Positions 38,901 through 53,900 of a stretch of DNA of 64,000 bases are shown here, in pieces. A model generated the notes under the pieces. It had not been told where the DNA came from and ran no database searches. It saw only the letters and a list, made by a program, of their open reading frames with translations. The stretch is from Coturnix japonica. Its lineage: Eukaryota > Chordata > Aves > Galliformes > Phasianidae. The DNA is taken from positions 1,388,809 to 1,452,808 of the forward strand of contig NC_029527.1 in NCBI RefSeq assembly GCF_001577835.2, written 5' to 3'. The translations under genes were made by a program, and so were the position numbers. How positions within the stretch are numbered: position 1 is the stretch's first letter; the number at the start of each line of letters is the position of its first letter.

Positions 38901-41900
38901 TTAAATTAAAAGAAAAAAAAAACCATAAACAACAAAAAAAAACAACAACAAAAAAACCACCCTTCAGTCAGATATTGAGATAATTTTGATGCTCTTGGCT
39001 CATCTAGAAGCCCCAGCACATATCCCAAGGCTGCATGAGAGCATCCATCTCCCCTGGGAAGGGTCCATTTAATGACATTGCCACAGCAACACGCACATCC
39101 AGCAATGCAAACAGCTGCTGGAGAAATAACATCTGTGCAGTGTGGGGAGGCAGTGCAGCCTGGGGACAGCCGTGTGTCCCAGCCCTTGTGGGACAACCCA
39201 GCTCTCATAAGGAACTGGGAGCAGAAAAGCCATCTGCCAGCAGGGCTGTGGGTGGTGGAGGTTGATGCAAGGTTGGCATCTCTACGGAGTGGGAGAAAGA
39301 AAACGTTCGGCCCGGTACCTGTCCATGGTTCCAAAGGATAAAAAGGATGGGTCCAGCCTGGCACACTTCATAACAGGCAGAAAAACAAAATGCCACAGAA
39401 GAGTAAGAAAAATATGAGGAATGAGAGTAAGTCTGAGATGCTAAAAGCGCTTTTTCCCTCTCTTTTCACTGAGCCTTACTATGTCCTCCTTTTCTTTTTT
39501 ATCTTGGAGAAAGAGCTAAATTAACTCCCAGCTCAGTTCCAAGAGACTGAATCCAAAAGGATGAAGAATTAAGGAGATTTTCTGTTCACAATAAAACACA
39601 GCCAGCAGCATTAAATCAGAAGAGGGCCTGGTCTGTTTTTCGAAGATTAGCAATGGCTGTCCCAAGGAAGACAAGTTTGTATTCTCCTCTATTCCTCTAC
39701 CGTGACATTTCTGGAGCTCCATGGGTCATCTGTAGACTAACCTCTGTGAAGGCCCTGCTGGGAAGTAGGGGAACAGAAAGCTCTCAGAGCATCAGGGCTT
39801 GCCATGTAGGTGCACAGTGCTCATTTCTGGGGAAGCTTTCCTTATGCTGGTGGCTGGAGCTGGCACTACAAGGCAATGGAGGAGGGGCACACAGAGCTGA
39901 GCATAGCCAGCAGGAGCAGGGGAGCTCATGGATAGGAGGTTGTAACCACTGGCTTCAAAGTCCTATGGGATACTGGCAGAGTAGAGTGCCACAGGCATGA
40001 GATGAAGTATGATAGTGTATACGAGGCTGAAAGCTGCGGGGGCAGCAATATATCACACAGGCTGCTTTGGGCAGGGGGGATGCAGAGATACTCCGAGGCT
40101 CTCCCATTGAGTGAGCTAAATGTGAAGTACCCTGCTCTGCCACATGCAGAATCACAATCTTTGGGGCTGGAAAAAGCCTTAAGGATTACCAAGCGCAACC
40201 ATCAACCCAACCTACCAAGCCCTGCCACCAAACCATGTCCCTTCATGCTGTGCTCACACATCCCTCAAATGCCTCCAGGGATGAGGACTGCACCACTGCC
40301 CTGGGCAGCCCATTCCAACACTTGGCCATGCTCTGCATGAGGAAATTCTCCCTAAAATCCCATCTAAACCTCCCCTGGTGCAACTTGAGACCACTCTACA
40401 CCTTTTGTGACCCTTTGCTGCCCCTTGCTGGAGCTCATTACGGACCAGTCCATGATGAGCACTGTTAGCCACACAGAAGTGATGTCAATGCTGCCAGCAC
40501 AGCTCCCATATCCTTAGCAAGTCTTGAGCTAAAAGTTGAGACGCCGAAACCCAGCAGCACAGAGGGGGGAATTTATTCCATCCCCATCAACATAGCAGTA
40601 ATATATTGTTCATTTTTGTTCAAATCGATCTGAGTGTGCATTGTAATTTACTCTGCGAAGTAGCACTTCTTAACCAGATTTATCAGCCTGCCAGGCAGCC
40701 TTATCTTTAACAGCCCACATTATCAGGATGTATTTCTCAGCCAAGGTTACCAGTAGCGGGAGGATCTCTGCACACTGTCTGCATATCAATAATGCCCAGG
40801 AGAAGGCAATGGGCACCGTGGAGCCCACACCTTGGTCACCATCTCACAACTCCCATCAGGGCATGGGCAAAGTGTTGGTGGGAGATGTCTTCATGGCCAC
40901 TCTGCTATTGCGTGATATGTCACCATGCACAATGCCTGATGAAGTAACCTCACCTCTCTGAACCTGGATGGGGGAGATTTCAAGACTGCAGCAAAACAAT
41001 GCCTGCAAATAGAAAGACAGCAGAACTACTGAACAGAACTACAGTATTCTAAGCATTTTTTTTTCCACTAGAAAGAGGGAATAAAAAGTCCTTAAAAAGA
41101 GAGAGAGAGAAATCTTATTTAATCAAAACCTTGGTTTTTCACAGGCACTTGTGTTGACTAAAACACCCAGCCACCCAACGAGCAATTTTCTGTCTCTGAT
41201 AAAAGCCAATTCAAGCTGTTTGATTGCCCTCCTCTGAGCTGCAGAGAGCCTCACATCTGCCAGGCAGCAGCCACTCACTTGCAAACCAGACAGAAACCTG
41301 CATCCTCCCTCGCAGACCCCAACCTTTGCAGACCTTTTCTTTGGGTTCAAGCCTCTTTCATGACCACAATGGAGCACCTTCGAAGCACGCTGGGGAACCA
41401 TCTGTGTCATGGTTTGGGAGCTGAGGACATCACGAGCTGATGCCCAGTGGTCTCTGTACAGCTTTCAGTTTTCAAACTAACTACAGCACTTTCCCAGGAG
41501 AGATTGCCTTTGGCTGGGGCTGTGAACCTGCCCACAGCACATTAATGTACACATCCCAGTGCTCCTGTGGATTTCACAGAATCCTAGAATGGCATAGGTT
41601 GGAAGGGACCATACAGATCACCACCCAGTTCCAACCCCTGTCATGGGCAAGATTGCCAAATACAAGGTCATGTTGCCTAGGGGCCCATCCAAGCCTTGAA
41701 TGCTTCCAGGGCACCCACAACCTCTCTGGACAGCCTGTTCCAACACCTCACTGTCCTCTGAGTAAGACACTTCTTCCTAACAACAAACCTAGATCTCCTC
41801 TCTTTTAGTTTAAAGCTACTCCCCTTTGTCCTCTCTCACTATCATAACACGTAAAAAGTCACTTCTCCTGCTTAAACACTCCCTTCAAGCACTGGAAGGT

Positions 41901-44900
41901 CACAATGAGGTTGGTCTCCCTGGAGCCTTCTCTTCACCAAGCTAAACCAGCCCAGCTCCCTCAAACTTTCTCCAGCTCCTACCTTCCTTTCCTTACCACT
42001 ATCTTCAATTTCCACATCCTTACTTGGCCCCTACCAGCATTTTTACACTGAAATACATCTTTCAAAAAAGCCTCTGCCCTTCTCTAAGCTTCAAGATCAC
42101 CAATTCCAATGCCAGCAGCACAAGTATTATAAATAAAGGAACTACCTTTACAGAATAAATAAAGCGATAAGCTTGAAAAATTAACTCTCATAACCTTTCA
42201 TACTTGTGTACAGGTCAATAATCCATCACACCAAAGGGTTCAGAAAACCTAGAAACACAGATTGCTACAGCAAAGATGGATGAACCACTTCACTCCCCAC
42301 ATCACACACACCAGCATCTCTCTGTACTGGTGCCTTGCATTGCTCCCCGCACTGGGACACCCCAGGGAATGAAACTCCCCATAGCCAGGCCATGGTGGGC
42401 ACACGTGGGATCCCACAAAACACCTACAGAGGGTGTCTCCATCTTGGTGGGTCCAACATATTTTTCATCATCTTCAGAATGAACTTATGTAAAGAATTTG
42501 CTTTAATTTAACTCGTTACAAAGCAGCTTATTCCTTCTCACACCTACAAATCAGGCTAGAAGCTCGACTGAAGCATCCTCTGATGCTATCAGAGGTATTT
42601 GGGGACCCTCGTTACCCCCTCCTCTCCTGCATACCGCAGTGCTTATGGGTGCAAAGAAGCCCAGCTGTTGGCAAGTGCCCAAAGCCAGGGCTGTTAGTTC
42701 AGCCAAGACAAGATAAAATGAAAAGAAACAGCAAAATGAAGCCAAGAAACCAAACCAAAATGAAAAAAATGAAACTGTGCAATGCACATAAAATGGCCGT
42801 AAGCACTTTTTTAACCACGCGGCCGTTCGCTCGGCTTGACGTGCAGCTCTTCCTTCCCCACGTGCTCCCTGCAGACACAGCCACACGCAGGAGCTCTGAT
42901 CCCTGCAGCCACGGGAGAACTGAGCTGAGCAAACCCTCGAGGCGAGGCACCCAGTGTGCTTCAGTGCTCCAGAAACCTGCTGCTCCACGCCGGGCACGCG
43001 CCTCCGCCTCCAGCCTACAGCAAGCCCACGTGCGTTAAGGCACTGCTGCCTGGCTCTGCTCCGCTCGCCTGTTCCTGACGCGCTATTTGCTCTCAGCAAA
43101 CAGATGACTGCTGGTCATGCTTAACAGTTTCCAGCGAGTCGGGAAATTACATAAAGATGGGAATTTCACACCACTGAGCTGTGCCGTGCGTCGCCGCCTG
43201 CTCAGCCAGCCCCACCGTGTCCCACAGCCGCAGTCCTGCTCCCATCCCTGCGCCCCAATGGCACACGTCATCCCCTAACCAGGTCTGCAGTGAGAATGTT
43301 TGCTCCCAGCCAACCGCAGCCTATTGCAATCCGTGCTCTTCTGCTTCAGCAGCACTGCGAATCAGGTGCTGTGTGCTCCACATGTACCCTTAAAAATATC
43401 ACAGAGCGCAAAAAGGAAGAAAACAACCAACCAAGCAAACCCCAAATGACCACAAAAGCCACAGAGAAACGCAGCTGCAATAGACTGGGCTGGGGAAAGG
43501 AGGAGCAGCAGGAAGGAAGCTGACACTCATCCATCCCCTGGGGTGCCTTTGTGTCCCCCTCTGCCCAGACACCCACAGCTCTGGGGGCAGCAGCTGGCCC
43601 CACACTATGGCATAAGCAACCAATGAGGGTCCCGCATGCCATGCCCCTGTGCTGAGCTGCCTGCAGCCCCATGGGCCGCTTGGGGTTCCTGAGCACGGCA
43701 CAGCGTGTCCGCGGCACGGCCTTATTTTAGCAGGCAGAGCAGATGGCGGTGGGAAGAGAGCGGTGCAGAGCAGGAGTGGGGAGGATGCTTTTGCAACAAG
43801 ATCTCAGCTCGGCTGGGGGGGTTCGGCACATATTCATGGCACTGCCAGGGGGAGCATTGAGGGCTGGGGTGGGAACTCCAGGCACAGAGAGCAAAGATGT
43901 GGGAGAAACATGCCCTGGTTTCCAAATACCGCATCGCAGGAACAGCTGCCGTTGGCTCAGCACAACCTCGTGGCGAGGCACAAACAGAGGGACCCAAAGG
44001 ATCCTCACCAAGCGGAGACAGAGCCTTGGGAAAGCTTCCAGCCCTGTCCAGGAGGTGCCCTAGCTCTGCTGGGGTCCTCCCCTTGGGCCAGCTCCAGGGC
44101 TGCCCCCATCCCCTGCAGTCGCTGGGGTCCTCAGATCCCACTGGGATGGCACAGAGGAGAGGGAACGCAGCGCTTATCGCATGGCGCCAATGGGAAACAG
44201 CAGCAGCTGCTCCCTTAAAGCTGCTTCTGTTCCAAGCACATGGAAAATTGTTTAAGTTGCAAAGTGTCATCGGGGGCTTTTGGAAACAGGTTCTTAATTA
44301 GCTGAAACTATTTGCTTTGTGGGTGAATCGCTTCCAGAAGCACCTAAAGAGCTTTTAGCAGCAGGAACACCCTCAGGAGCCAACAGCACCACTGCGCTCT
44401 GCCCCCTACAGCCAGCTCCCCCCGGACACACATGTTCTAAGTGCATTTAGAAAGGAGTCTTCTGTTCCCTCCTGCTGCTCAGGAGGCTCCCTGCAGGTTT
44501 CTGGAGCACCAGTGAACCCTCTGCCAGGGGAGCAGCAGCTGCTCAGCACATTGCACACTCCCAGCCCACCCCATTCCACTCCTGCACCCATCAGGGCTCT
44601 GCCTGCAGTATCAGGGATCTCAGGGATTGGCAGCCCGAGTGTCTCCTGCAGCTCGGCACTTGCACAAATGCCTGCATTTTGCAAGGGTTGCATCAGAAAC
44701 TGCAACCCTTTCTTGAAGTGCTCATCACTCATCCTGCCTTCGTCTTGCATCAGCACCGCAGTTACCAACTCTTGGCAAAGCAGGAAGCAACGAGTACTTG
44801 TGCATGTTCTTTCCCAATGCTGCAATGCAATTGCTGCGGGATCAAGTGTAAGCACCAACATAGATGCCTCTGCTCCTAACTGCAATCATATGTGTTAACA

Positions 44901-47900
44901 AACATGCCTCCCTGCCACCCCCCCCCAGGCTTCTGATTACTTCCTTACAGCCTCACGTATGAAATGAGACTTCATGACTCTGAACAAATGAAAAGCTGAA
45001 CCCTGTCAGTGCCAGGAGTCTGGATGCAGGTGTGCCAGGGCCTGGGAGAAGGAAAATGGGCCACGAGTGCCTGTGGGGCTCCAACATCTGCAAAGGGCTG
45101 GCACACAGCTCACTGCACACCTGAGGGCTTCCTTTGAGAGAGCAGAAAAGCAGCGCAGATAAATCACAAAGCAGCTTCCAGCATTCAGGGCTTTGCCAGC
45201 CAGCACCTGCACCCGGCCCCTGCCAGGGCTCCTTACCTCCAGGAATCAAAGGGGAAACGCTTTCCTTTCAACTCAGTGGCAAACGGCAACAAAAAGACAT
45301 TTAATTAAATGTTTCCAGCCAGCTCCTGACCCGCACGTCTGACAAATTACCCGTGAGGCAGCCTTCAGCCCTCCCAGATTCGGGAGGGTTTGGGATAAGA
45401 GCGATTCCTGCAAGGAGAAGTGAGAAGGCAGGCAGGGCAGCAGCCCCCTGGCAACCCACATGGGTAAATGGCACAGCAGCAGAGCACCGCAGCCTTGGCA
45501 GGAGTGCATGTCCCTGCTGTGGGCTCACAGAGGAGGAGGAGGAAGCCAGCACTGTTGCACCCCCAGGCAATCCAAAACAGGCTTCTTCCAGCTCTGGGTC
45601 CCAGTGAAGCCAAACACATGCACATCCCAAGCAGTAATCCCATCAGCAATGGCACCAGTCCCTTCTCTCCCCATCCTTTAGTTCCAGGGGTCTCTGCAGG
45701 TGCTGAGGGCTATGGGGTACGGCTGCACAGTGCTGCTGGGCTCACAATGAGAAACAGCACAGGCTGGGAGATGGATGGACACCAAGACAGAAAGTCCAGG
45801 ATCTGCTGCCATGGCTGGAAAATCACAACTTCTCCGCAGTCCCCAACCCGAGCAGAAACACAGAGATACAAAGCCAATTAAACGCTCGATTAAGTGTCCT
45901 AACGTGTTCCCACACAAAGCACCAACGCGGCACGTCACAAAAAATTAAAAGAAAAAAAAAAAAACCAACAAAAAACGAACCCAACAAAAAAAGAGAAAGA
46001 AACGAGGAAGTGCCAGGTTGTGTAATGGCCTGAGAGCACATCAGGATAATCTGTGCCTGCTCCCAGGGGATGGCAGCAGGAACAGCCAAATCCCCGCACC
46101 ACCTCAGCATGAATCGCTGCCTCCCACTGCCCGCTGTGGGGCTGAAGGGAGATGATGTATCCCTGGGACACAGCCTGCCGGGGGGCTCTGAGCACTGCTG
46201 GAGCTGTGGGTGTCCCTGCTCATTGCAGGGACTGGGACCAGGTGGCCCTCAGTGGTCCCTTCCAACGGAGACCCAGCCCCATGCTTTCCCATAGTGTCTG
46301 GGCAGCAGGACCCAGGCACTGAGGTTAATCACAGCACATTAAGCAGCAGAGAAAACTCCTGAGTCACAACAAGCTGTTAATTACCCATCTGTAAAGGGAT
46401 TTGCAGGCTCACATGGGCAAAGGCGACTTCCATGGCGTGCTGGTGGAAGCAGCTCTCTCCTTGTGAGTCCAGCTCAGGTGCTGCCCTACAGCAAGATCCC
46501 AGCCCCATAGGAACATGCAGGGGGACAAAATTTGGATGTGGTGCTTGGAGCTGGGATGCAAACTCCTGTTGGGATCTGGGTGCTGTGCAGTGGGGACATG
46601 GGGAAGCCCCCCCACGGCACCCACTGTGGGGCACAGCCTGGTGCTCAGGGAGCAGCCTTCAGCAAAACCTGCTGCAGCTCCTGTTTCAGGCTGCTTAATT
46701 AGGCATAGGGGCATGGTGCCATGCTCCTTTAGTAACACAACATGCACAGCTCATTTGTTCCTTAATACAAAACCACTGGAGTCAACTGGGGTCAGCTGGG
46801 TGACCAGGAACGCACCATGTGGCACACAGACACCGTGCTCCAAGGCAGCCCTTGCCAGATCACTCAGGATGGTGATGGCTGCACAGCCTGCCTGTCTGCA
46901 ATGGAAATCTGCTCCTACCTGCACAGCACCGGGCTGGGGGAGCTCGGGAGCGCCTCAACATGCTGGATCCGACGTGGTGGGAAGAGCAGCAGGAGCTGCT
47001 GGCAGGAGCTGTGCTCCTGGAGGAGGTGTGACGAGGTGGGAAGCAGCTCCAGGCACCTGCAGTTCCGTCAGTTCCCACATGTAATTTATTTAAAGCTGGT
47101 ATGGCGAGCAGGCGAGAGAACTGCAGGTCAGACACGCATTTGGGCTCCTTCTAGCTGGTGGCCAACTGCAGCACAGCTCAACACAGCCCACACCTCCTGC
47201 ACGGCCACGCCAACACCAACCTGAGGGTATAACTCCCCATCCCCTCCTGGCCATGGGCAGAAGCTCTCTGCGATGCAGGAACAGAGCAGAGCCAGCCCTG
47301 CTGGAGCAGCCTGCAGCTCCCAGGTGGGATGGATGCTCAGGGTCCTTAAAGGAGCCTGCCCTGCTCCCTTCTCACCTGGGAACATCTGGAGCCATTCCCC
47401 TCAGCACCTCAGGAGGGATGACCTACTTAGAGGAAAAAGCCCTTTCCTGCAATGAGGAAGCCAACACTGCCCCGGGTTTTCTGCCAACCCTCGAATGGTT
47501 ACGTGGTTTTGCCACAGAAATACAACCCCATGCAGCCCATCTCCAGCTCTGTGACTCCAAGCCTTGACTGCCCGCAGTGATGAGACAACTTATGGGAAAT
47601 GCATCCATTTAGCACCGCTTTGCTGCAAAACTCCATCCTTCCTCCGAAAAACAGGACACATGGCCCATGCCCTCTCCTCCTCCCCATGCCCATGACTCAC
47701 ATTTGGAAGCTGGGGATGACAGCCATGCCCAGGCTTCAGCAGTGCACACAGACTGCCCGTCCTGCCCTCAGCTGGGGCTCCTCTGCTTCTCCTCGGTGAC
47801 TATCACCCAGCTTCCAAAGGCAATTTGCAAGCTCCTAATTCACAAAGCAATTAATGGGTCAAGCCTCGCTACTTCAAAGAGGGAGCTCTGGGTGAATCTC

Positions 47901-50900
47901 CAAGCTCAGGACAAGCTCCTGTGAGCTGCAGGCAAAACACTGACAGGATCAGACCGCAGAGCTACTTTCTGAGAAGATCAAGCAAAGCCAAAGCCCGGCT
48001 GTATTAAAACATGTTGAAGTTTTCTTTCTCTCTCTTTTTTTCCCCCCTTTTCTTTCTCTTTCCAGAGGAGTTTTGCTGCAGCTTTCATCTCAACACCCAA
48101 AATGACACCACTCGTACACAGCTCTGTTACCACGCAGACATTTGGCACTGGGAAGATGGTGCTTTTCCCCACAGCCCCGTGGCACAAAACTGTTTGGGAC
48201 TTGACTTTTTGGAACAACACTGGTTGGAATGACAAGTGGAGGACTTTGGTTCCAACCTCAGTAGCACAATCGGGTGCTGCTGCCGACATGATGGCACGAA
48301 GCAGCTCCAGGAAGGGAATAAAAGTGCTGCATGTAATTGAAACTGCAGGGAGGAGTTGGGGACATAAAATGTAATTACCCGCAATGGAACGGAGCCAAGA
48401 TTAGCAATCCCACTTCTGAGCACTAAAAGTTCCCCTCCACTTTTCACTGCACTGATGGTATGGGCTTTCTGCCTCAGCACTAGCAGAAGCAGCACTGGAC
48501 TCCCCCTCAAAAGAATAAGGGGAGGGTCTGATGCTCAGCCGTGGGTCTGCAGGATTCCCCGTCACCAAAGCAGGAGGAAGAGGTAGGACGGCACACGGAG
48601 CCCTAACGGCAGCACACCCCTCTATGGCCGTGCGTGGCAAGTTGGGAGCTGCTCCATGATTCAGAGACCTCACCAACCAAACCAGCCCACGTTCAGCAAC
48701 AAGCACACACAGATGGGCCCGCCGGCCCCTTACCTCCACCAGGTGAGGCGTGGGGTTGAAGCCACACATGTTGCACACCTGCTGCCGGCAGCTCGTGCAG
48801 GAGTTGTAGTTGGGGGGCTCAGCGGAGCCCACGTTGATCTCAGCCTTGCAGAGGGGACACAACACCTTGGGTTTCGGCACTTCCTTTGGCTTGACGCCCG
48901 GCTCCGCTTTGCTCGGCTTGGTGGCCGGCACTGCCCCAACCCGGCCCTGCGCCCCGCCAGCTTTGGGGCCGGCTTCCTTACTGGCGTCGCTGAAGACGAT
49001 TTTTGGAGGCACTTTGCCAGAAGTCTGAGGACTGGGAGCAGGGGCCTCCGGCTGCACGGACATGAGCGTGCTGGCCTGGGTCAGCAGGGAAGCCCCGAAG
49101 CCGAACAGCTTCCCCGTCAGCCCCTCCTGCAGTTGCTCTGCAGCCCCTGCACTGGGGGCTGGGGTTGTGGGTTTGGGGTCTCCCACCGCCTTTCTCTGCT
49201 CGGAGGAAGAAGGCTTTGCTTGTTGGTGCTGCGGGGAAGCCCTTGCTGCCTCTGGAGGAGCAGCAGCTTTGGGCTGGCCGTGCTGCTCCCGCTGCGGTGC
49301 AGCGCTCTGTGCTTTGGGGGGTTCAGGCTGGGGGATGGTGGTGGTGCTGGGGCGGGCGCTGGGCTGGGTGGGCGCTGGGGTCTTCTCCTGGCCCGCCGGG
49401 AGCTTGGCTGGGGATTGGGATGGAGATGGAGATGGGGAGTGCAGCTGCTGCTGGCTCTTGGAGCGCGGAGCAGTGGTCATGTCCATCCCCAGAGCGCGCT
49501 GCATCTGGCAGTTCAGGCACAGCCATTCCTTCACCTGTGGGATGAGAGAAGGACAGGGATGGTGAGCAACCAGCAGCAGGCAGGGCAAGGCCAGCAGCTG
49601 CACACACGTAGCACTGGGTTCATGGCTAACACGTGCCATAAGCAAAGTCCTCCATGGCTGTACAAACAAATCATCAACCTCCCCCCCAAAAAAAACACAT
49701 TTCAGCACTGTGTTCGTCACAAAAGTTTCTTGCGATCACAGGGAACAGACCCCATCTGTCACAGGTACAACATGCCTGCGCTGAGGCAGGCTTTAATTAG
49801 CTTTGTTTTGCTTCCAAGGCTTCTGCCATGCAGTTCTTGCTAGAGATGAGGCTCTCATACCCCTCCCAGTGCTCTCCTGGTGGAAGAGGGCCCTGCATAA
49901 GGATGCAGAACAGGGGGAGAAAGCCCTGGCAGCCCACCTTACCTCCTGCTCAGGCCTCACCAACTCCACGGAGCCTCCTCCCAAACCCTTGCCCTGAAAG
50001 GAAGAATTGGGACCAGAATGGGGACCAGAATGAAGCCCACTCCAGAAGAGCACAGGGCCTGCAGAAGGTCAGGGATGCTGAGGGTGGGGAAGAGAAGCTT
50101 CTCTGCTCTCTGGGCAGGCACGACACCAGCCCGGGACCAAGAGGTTAATTCTCACTCTTGCAACGATGAACAAGAGGACGCAAATGAAAAATATAATGCT
50201 CCCTGGCTAAGCGGTGATGAATGAAAGGCTTCCCCCCCTTGAGAGACATTCCCGGTAACATGCCAATGTCTGAATTAAGTTAATTAAAGAGGCTGTATTA
50301 AAGTTGTGAGCCTTCTGATAGGAGGAATCCCCAGGACACTCAGCAGCTGTGTAAGTATTAACACATAGCACAGTCTGCAGGGTAACCAGGTCTGCCTGCA
50401 GATTGCTCCAAGGCGAGCAGGTATGGTGCCAAACAGAACAGAAGTGCCCCCCAGCTCTCTGCCCCACACACAGCCCTGGGCCTCCACCACAGCTCACTCC
50501 ATTACCCTACAAGCCTGGCTGCATGGCAGCACCGAGCTCCTCTTGCTCTATGCTTGCCCCAAACCTCTTCTTTTCCGCTCCCCATCCCTCCTCTGGGCCA
50601 TCAGCACAACGAGACCACATGCAGACAGCGCAACAAACCAGCTACACCACACTGGGTTGCTGCAGCTACAGCTATTTATTAGGTTTTGCCATTTCTCATG
50701 GCCTTGCTGTCACCAGTATGAGCCGACATGCAGAATTCTTCATGGTTTTAGGTTTTTTTTTGCATTCTCAACCCTCAGAGTTTCTTCCCTAGATGCTATT
50801 TCAGAAGAGCAGCTCCCCAAATCCCATCAGCTTTGCATGCCATCCCCATCAGCTCTGATTAAGGGAGAACCAATCCCTTCTATTCAGGTTCTCTCTCTCT

Positions 50901-53900
50901 CTTTGCAAAGTTCCCAGTATCTAAGAAATGCAAATCTTGCCTCTCTGTGTAATCTTCTTATCCACACTTTAAGACCCTGGGGCTAGGTAGAAATGGGGGA
51001 AAGAGATCTCCACAGCACAGAACTGCTCCCCAGCACCGAGAAGTGCCCTCTGGCTCCTGTTGGCCATGCAAGCCAAGTGTGGCTCATGGACAAGCCACCA
51101 GAGTAGCTCTGGGGGGTTGATGAGCTCTTCAGCTGGCTTGTCTCCCCCTGTGTGGGCAGACTGACCAAAGGGGGGAGGCAAAACGGGAGAGCGATGGAGA
51201 TGGGAACAGAAAGAAGTTGTCTACATCCATGCTGGGTAACCAGCAAGAGGAAACCTGAGCGTGGCAATAACAAAACCCACAAAGGGAAGCGTGGTGCAAA
51301 GGACAGATCTGAAACCAAACTGGTTCCACAGAGGGGAGTGAGCGAGGCTCACTCAAAAGGGAATGGGGAGCACAGGGCAAAATGAAAGGCACCACTGGAG
51401 GTGGCAAACTAACAGCATTCAGAGCTCAGCATCACCAGACCGAGGGATGGGAACGGGAAGCTGTGAAGTGCACAAATTGCAGCAAAGGGCAGGAACTACA
51501 CAGAAATCTCTTGGGGTCCTTTTATCAAGTGCGTCAGGGACAAAGGCTGTCCAAGGAAGGACACGGGTTCGTTAATGGATGCAGCGAGTAAAGCTGCTAA
51601 TGAGACAGATAGGGCACAGATAGGGCGTAAGTGCACTAATTACTGCTGGTGAACATTTGGAAGGCAGTAGGATAATGCCCATCACAAGGATGAAGCGTTT
51701 CCAGCTTATTAGCAATTGAGACGAACATCCAACAACATCTACCAGCACCAAGGATATTTAAATTTGGCAGATCTGAATAACTTTGCATCCAAGAGATCTC
51801 AGAGAGCTAAGAAAGCTGCTGCGTGCTGATGTTCATCTTCAAGCACACCGATGGAATTTTAGAGGTCTGGAAGAATCGTCTGCTTGGATATCCAAGGCAC
51901 GAGGGTAGGACCTGACAGGACAGCCAGCCATCCAGGAGAGAAAGATGACGTGGGAGTCACACAGCAGAGAACTGAAGGGCAAGCAGATATGCCAGTCAAT
52001 GTGGTTTTGGGGGAAAGTAGGTCATGGCAAACAAACTTGCTTTTATTCCCCGCTAAGAGCGTAGAGTTGGTATTAGCAATGAATGGAAGCCAAGCCCAAA
52101 AGGTGTTTTAACCAAACAATGCCTGATACACTGACTAAAGAAAGAACACCCTATAGAATACGACTATAAAATATGGCTATAACAGATTTCAGAGCAGATC
52201 TGGAGGACAACGAGGGCTTACTACTGCTCAGGTACCTGTCCAGTAGGGCACCCATCTCACCATGGTAACATCACCTACAACAGCGTTGGGTAGAGGGATA
52301 AATATGGATGCAGCTGGGTCCTGCATGGAGCGCGATGCTGGTGAGCATGGAGGCAGCTCAGCTCCATCTCCAGCAATGAGGGAGCCGTTCCAGAACCACA
52401 AGCAGTGCCACGCCGACATCTTGAGCAGAGCACAACTCTGCAGAGGATATGGGCCGGATCTGTGAAAGGGATCCTAGGAGAAAACGTCTGTAATGGGAGA
52501 ATTAAAGAGGCCGATCTTTTCACTTTATCAAAGAGGAGATGAAGAAGTGACTTGATTACAGCATTCAGTGGAAACAATGTCAGGTACTAAAAGGTTCTTA
52601 ATTAGGCAGAAAAGAGCATGAAAAGAATGAACGACTGGAAATGGAAGCCAAATATATTAAGCATCATTTTTAACAGCAGATGTTTCTAACCATTAAAGCA
52701 AATTATACACATGCTGCTGGGCTTGGTACAAGGCTCAGGGAGGCAAAACTTACATGGCCTTTCATCTATAGGGGATTCAGTGCCCAAATCCATTCCAGTC
52801 GTGAACGTTGGAGCCATCCAGCCCTCACTGGCACTTGGTAGGAACATAACCATGGTGTGCATCCATCTGCCTGCCCAACATGCCCATAGGGCAGGGATCA
52901 TGGCACTCTGATGTTCTGAACCTCATGAGGTCCTCCTGAGCTCATCCTGCCTGGGTCTCTGGATGGCATCCCATCCTTTGGGCATGTCAGCCACACCAGC
53001 TTGGTGTCATCTGCAATGCGCAGGTCGTTTTGTTCTCTGGAGGTAAGACAATACAGCTCTGAAAGCATCACCCGTGCAAGACGCAGCCTCTGCAGCTCAT
53101 AGGAGAAGCCTCAAAGTGAGCTGCAAGCAGAAGGACTTCTGCAAGTAAATGCCCAAGACTGTCTTCGAGCCAAAGTTTAGGATTATCACAGAATAATTCT
53201 GTCTTTACTGCAGGTTTTGGGTTTGGAGGTCATGCAGAACGCTGCCCTACTGCACAAGCAGCAGAGGACAGGAAAGCATTAGATGACCCTATTTGTGACT
53301 TAAAAGACCTGAGAGAGCAGCCCTGTGCCACAGAACCTTTAGGTCTGCTGGGAGCACAGCTCATACAACCTGCTGGAAATGATACCCAGTGGGGTACGCT
53401 CAGTCCCATCCGAGGTCAGCTTCTCACATCATGGGGTGCACAGCGAGCTGGAAAGCATGACATGCTCATGGGAAGCAAGAGAATGAAAGGAATGAGGGTT
53501 ACCTTCAAATTGCCCCAAGCACTTGTTTAATAGTCTACAGAACTAAATAATGAGAAACCACATTCCAGCCAGCAAGCAGACAGCCTCCAGCGCAATGCCC
53601 TCAGCTGCAGCAGCCCCAAAGCCTCACCCCCTGCAGCCAGCACAGCTCCCTCACTGCCCTCCCTGGGCAGCAGCATCCCCAGGGTAGTACAAAAACCACA
53701 GAGGCTGGGATGTGGAAATGCAGGTGCTGAGCTCATCGCTCTGAAAGCATCACAGCAGCAGGCCATGCATGGGACAAAGAGCAGTGCCACCGGTGGGTGC
53801 TGCCCCAGAGGAACTGCAGCATCCTGGCCTCCACCTGGCACTGCAGAGCTGCCTGGGACCTGCCTCAAGTGTCCTCACATGCCTCCAATTCATCAGCTCT

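Larger units (their letters stand above)
33867..48733. other. large BSN intron (about 14.9 kb)
   Basis: This intron splits the second zinc finger. It holds CR1 fragments, a small 21-bp tandem repeat, A-rich tracts (about 38908-38958, 42715-42775, 45938-46002) and AT-rich non-repetitive blocks listed as candidate regulatory elements. Open frames up to about 208 codons occur on both strands, but none shows a known domain or paired splice sites, so I call no gene. Confidence 0.65.

Noticed and set aside
38900-38960. A-rich tract as the tail of a processed pseudogene
   Set aside because: The adjacent sequence shows no resemblance to a spliced gene and no target-site duplication was apparent. The same applies to the A-rich tracts near 45940-46000 and 42715-42775.
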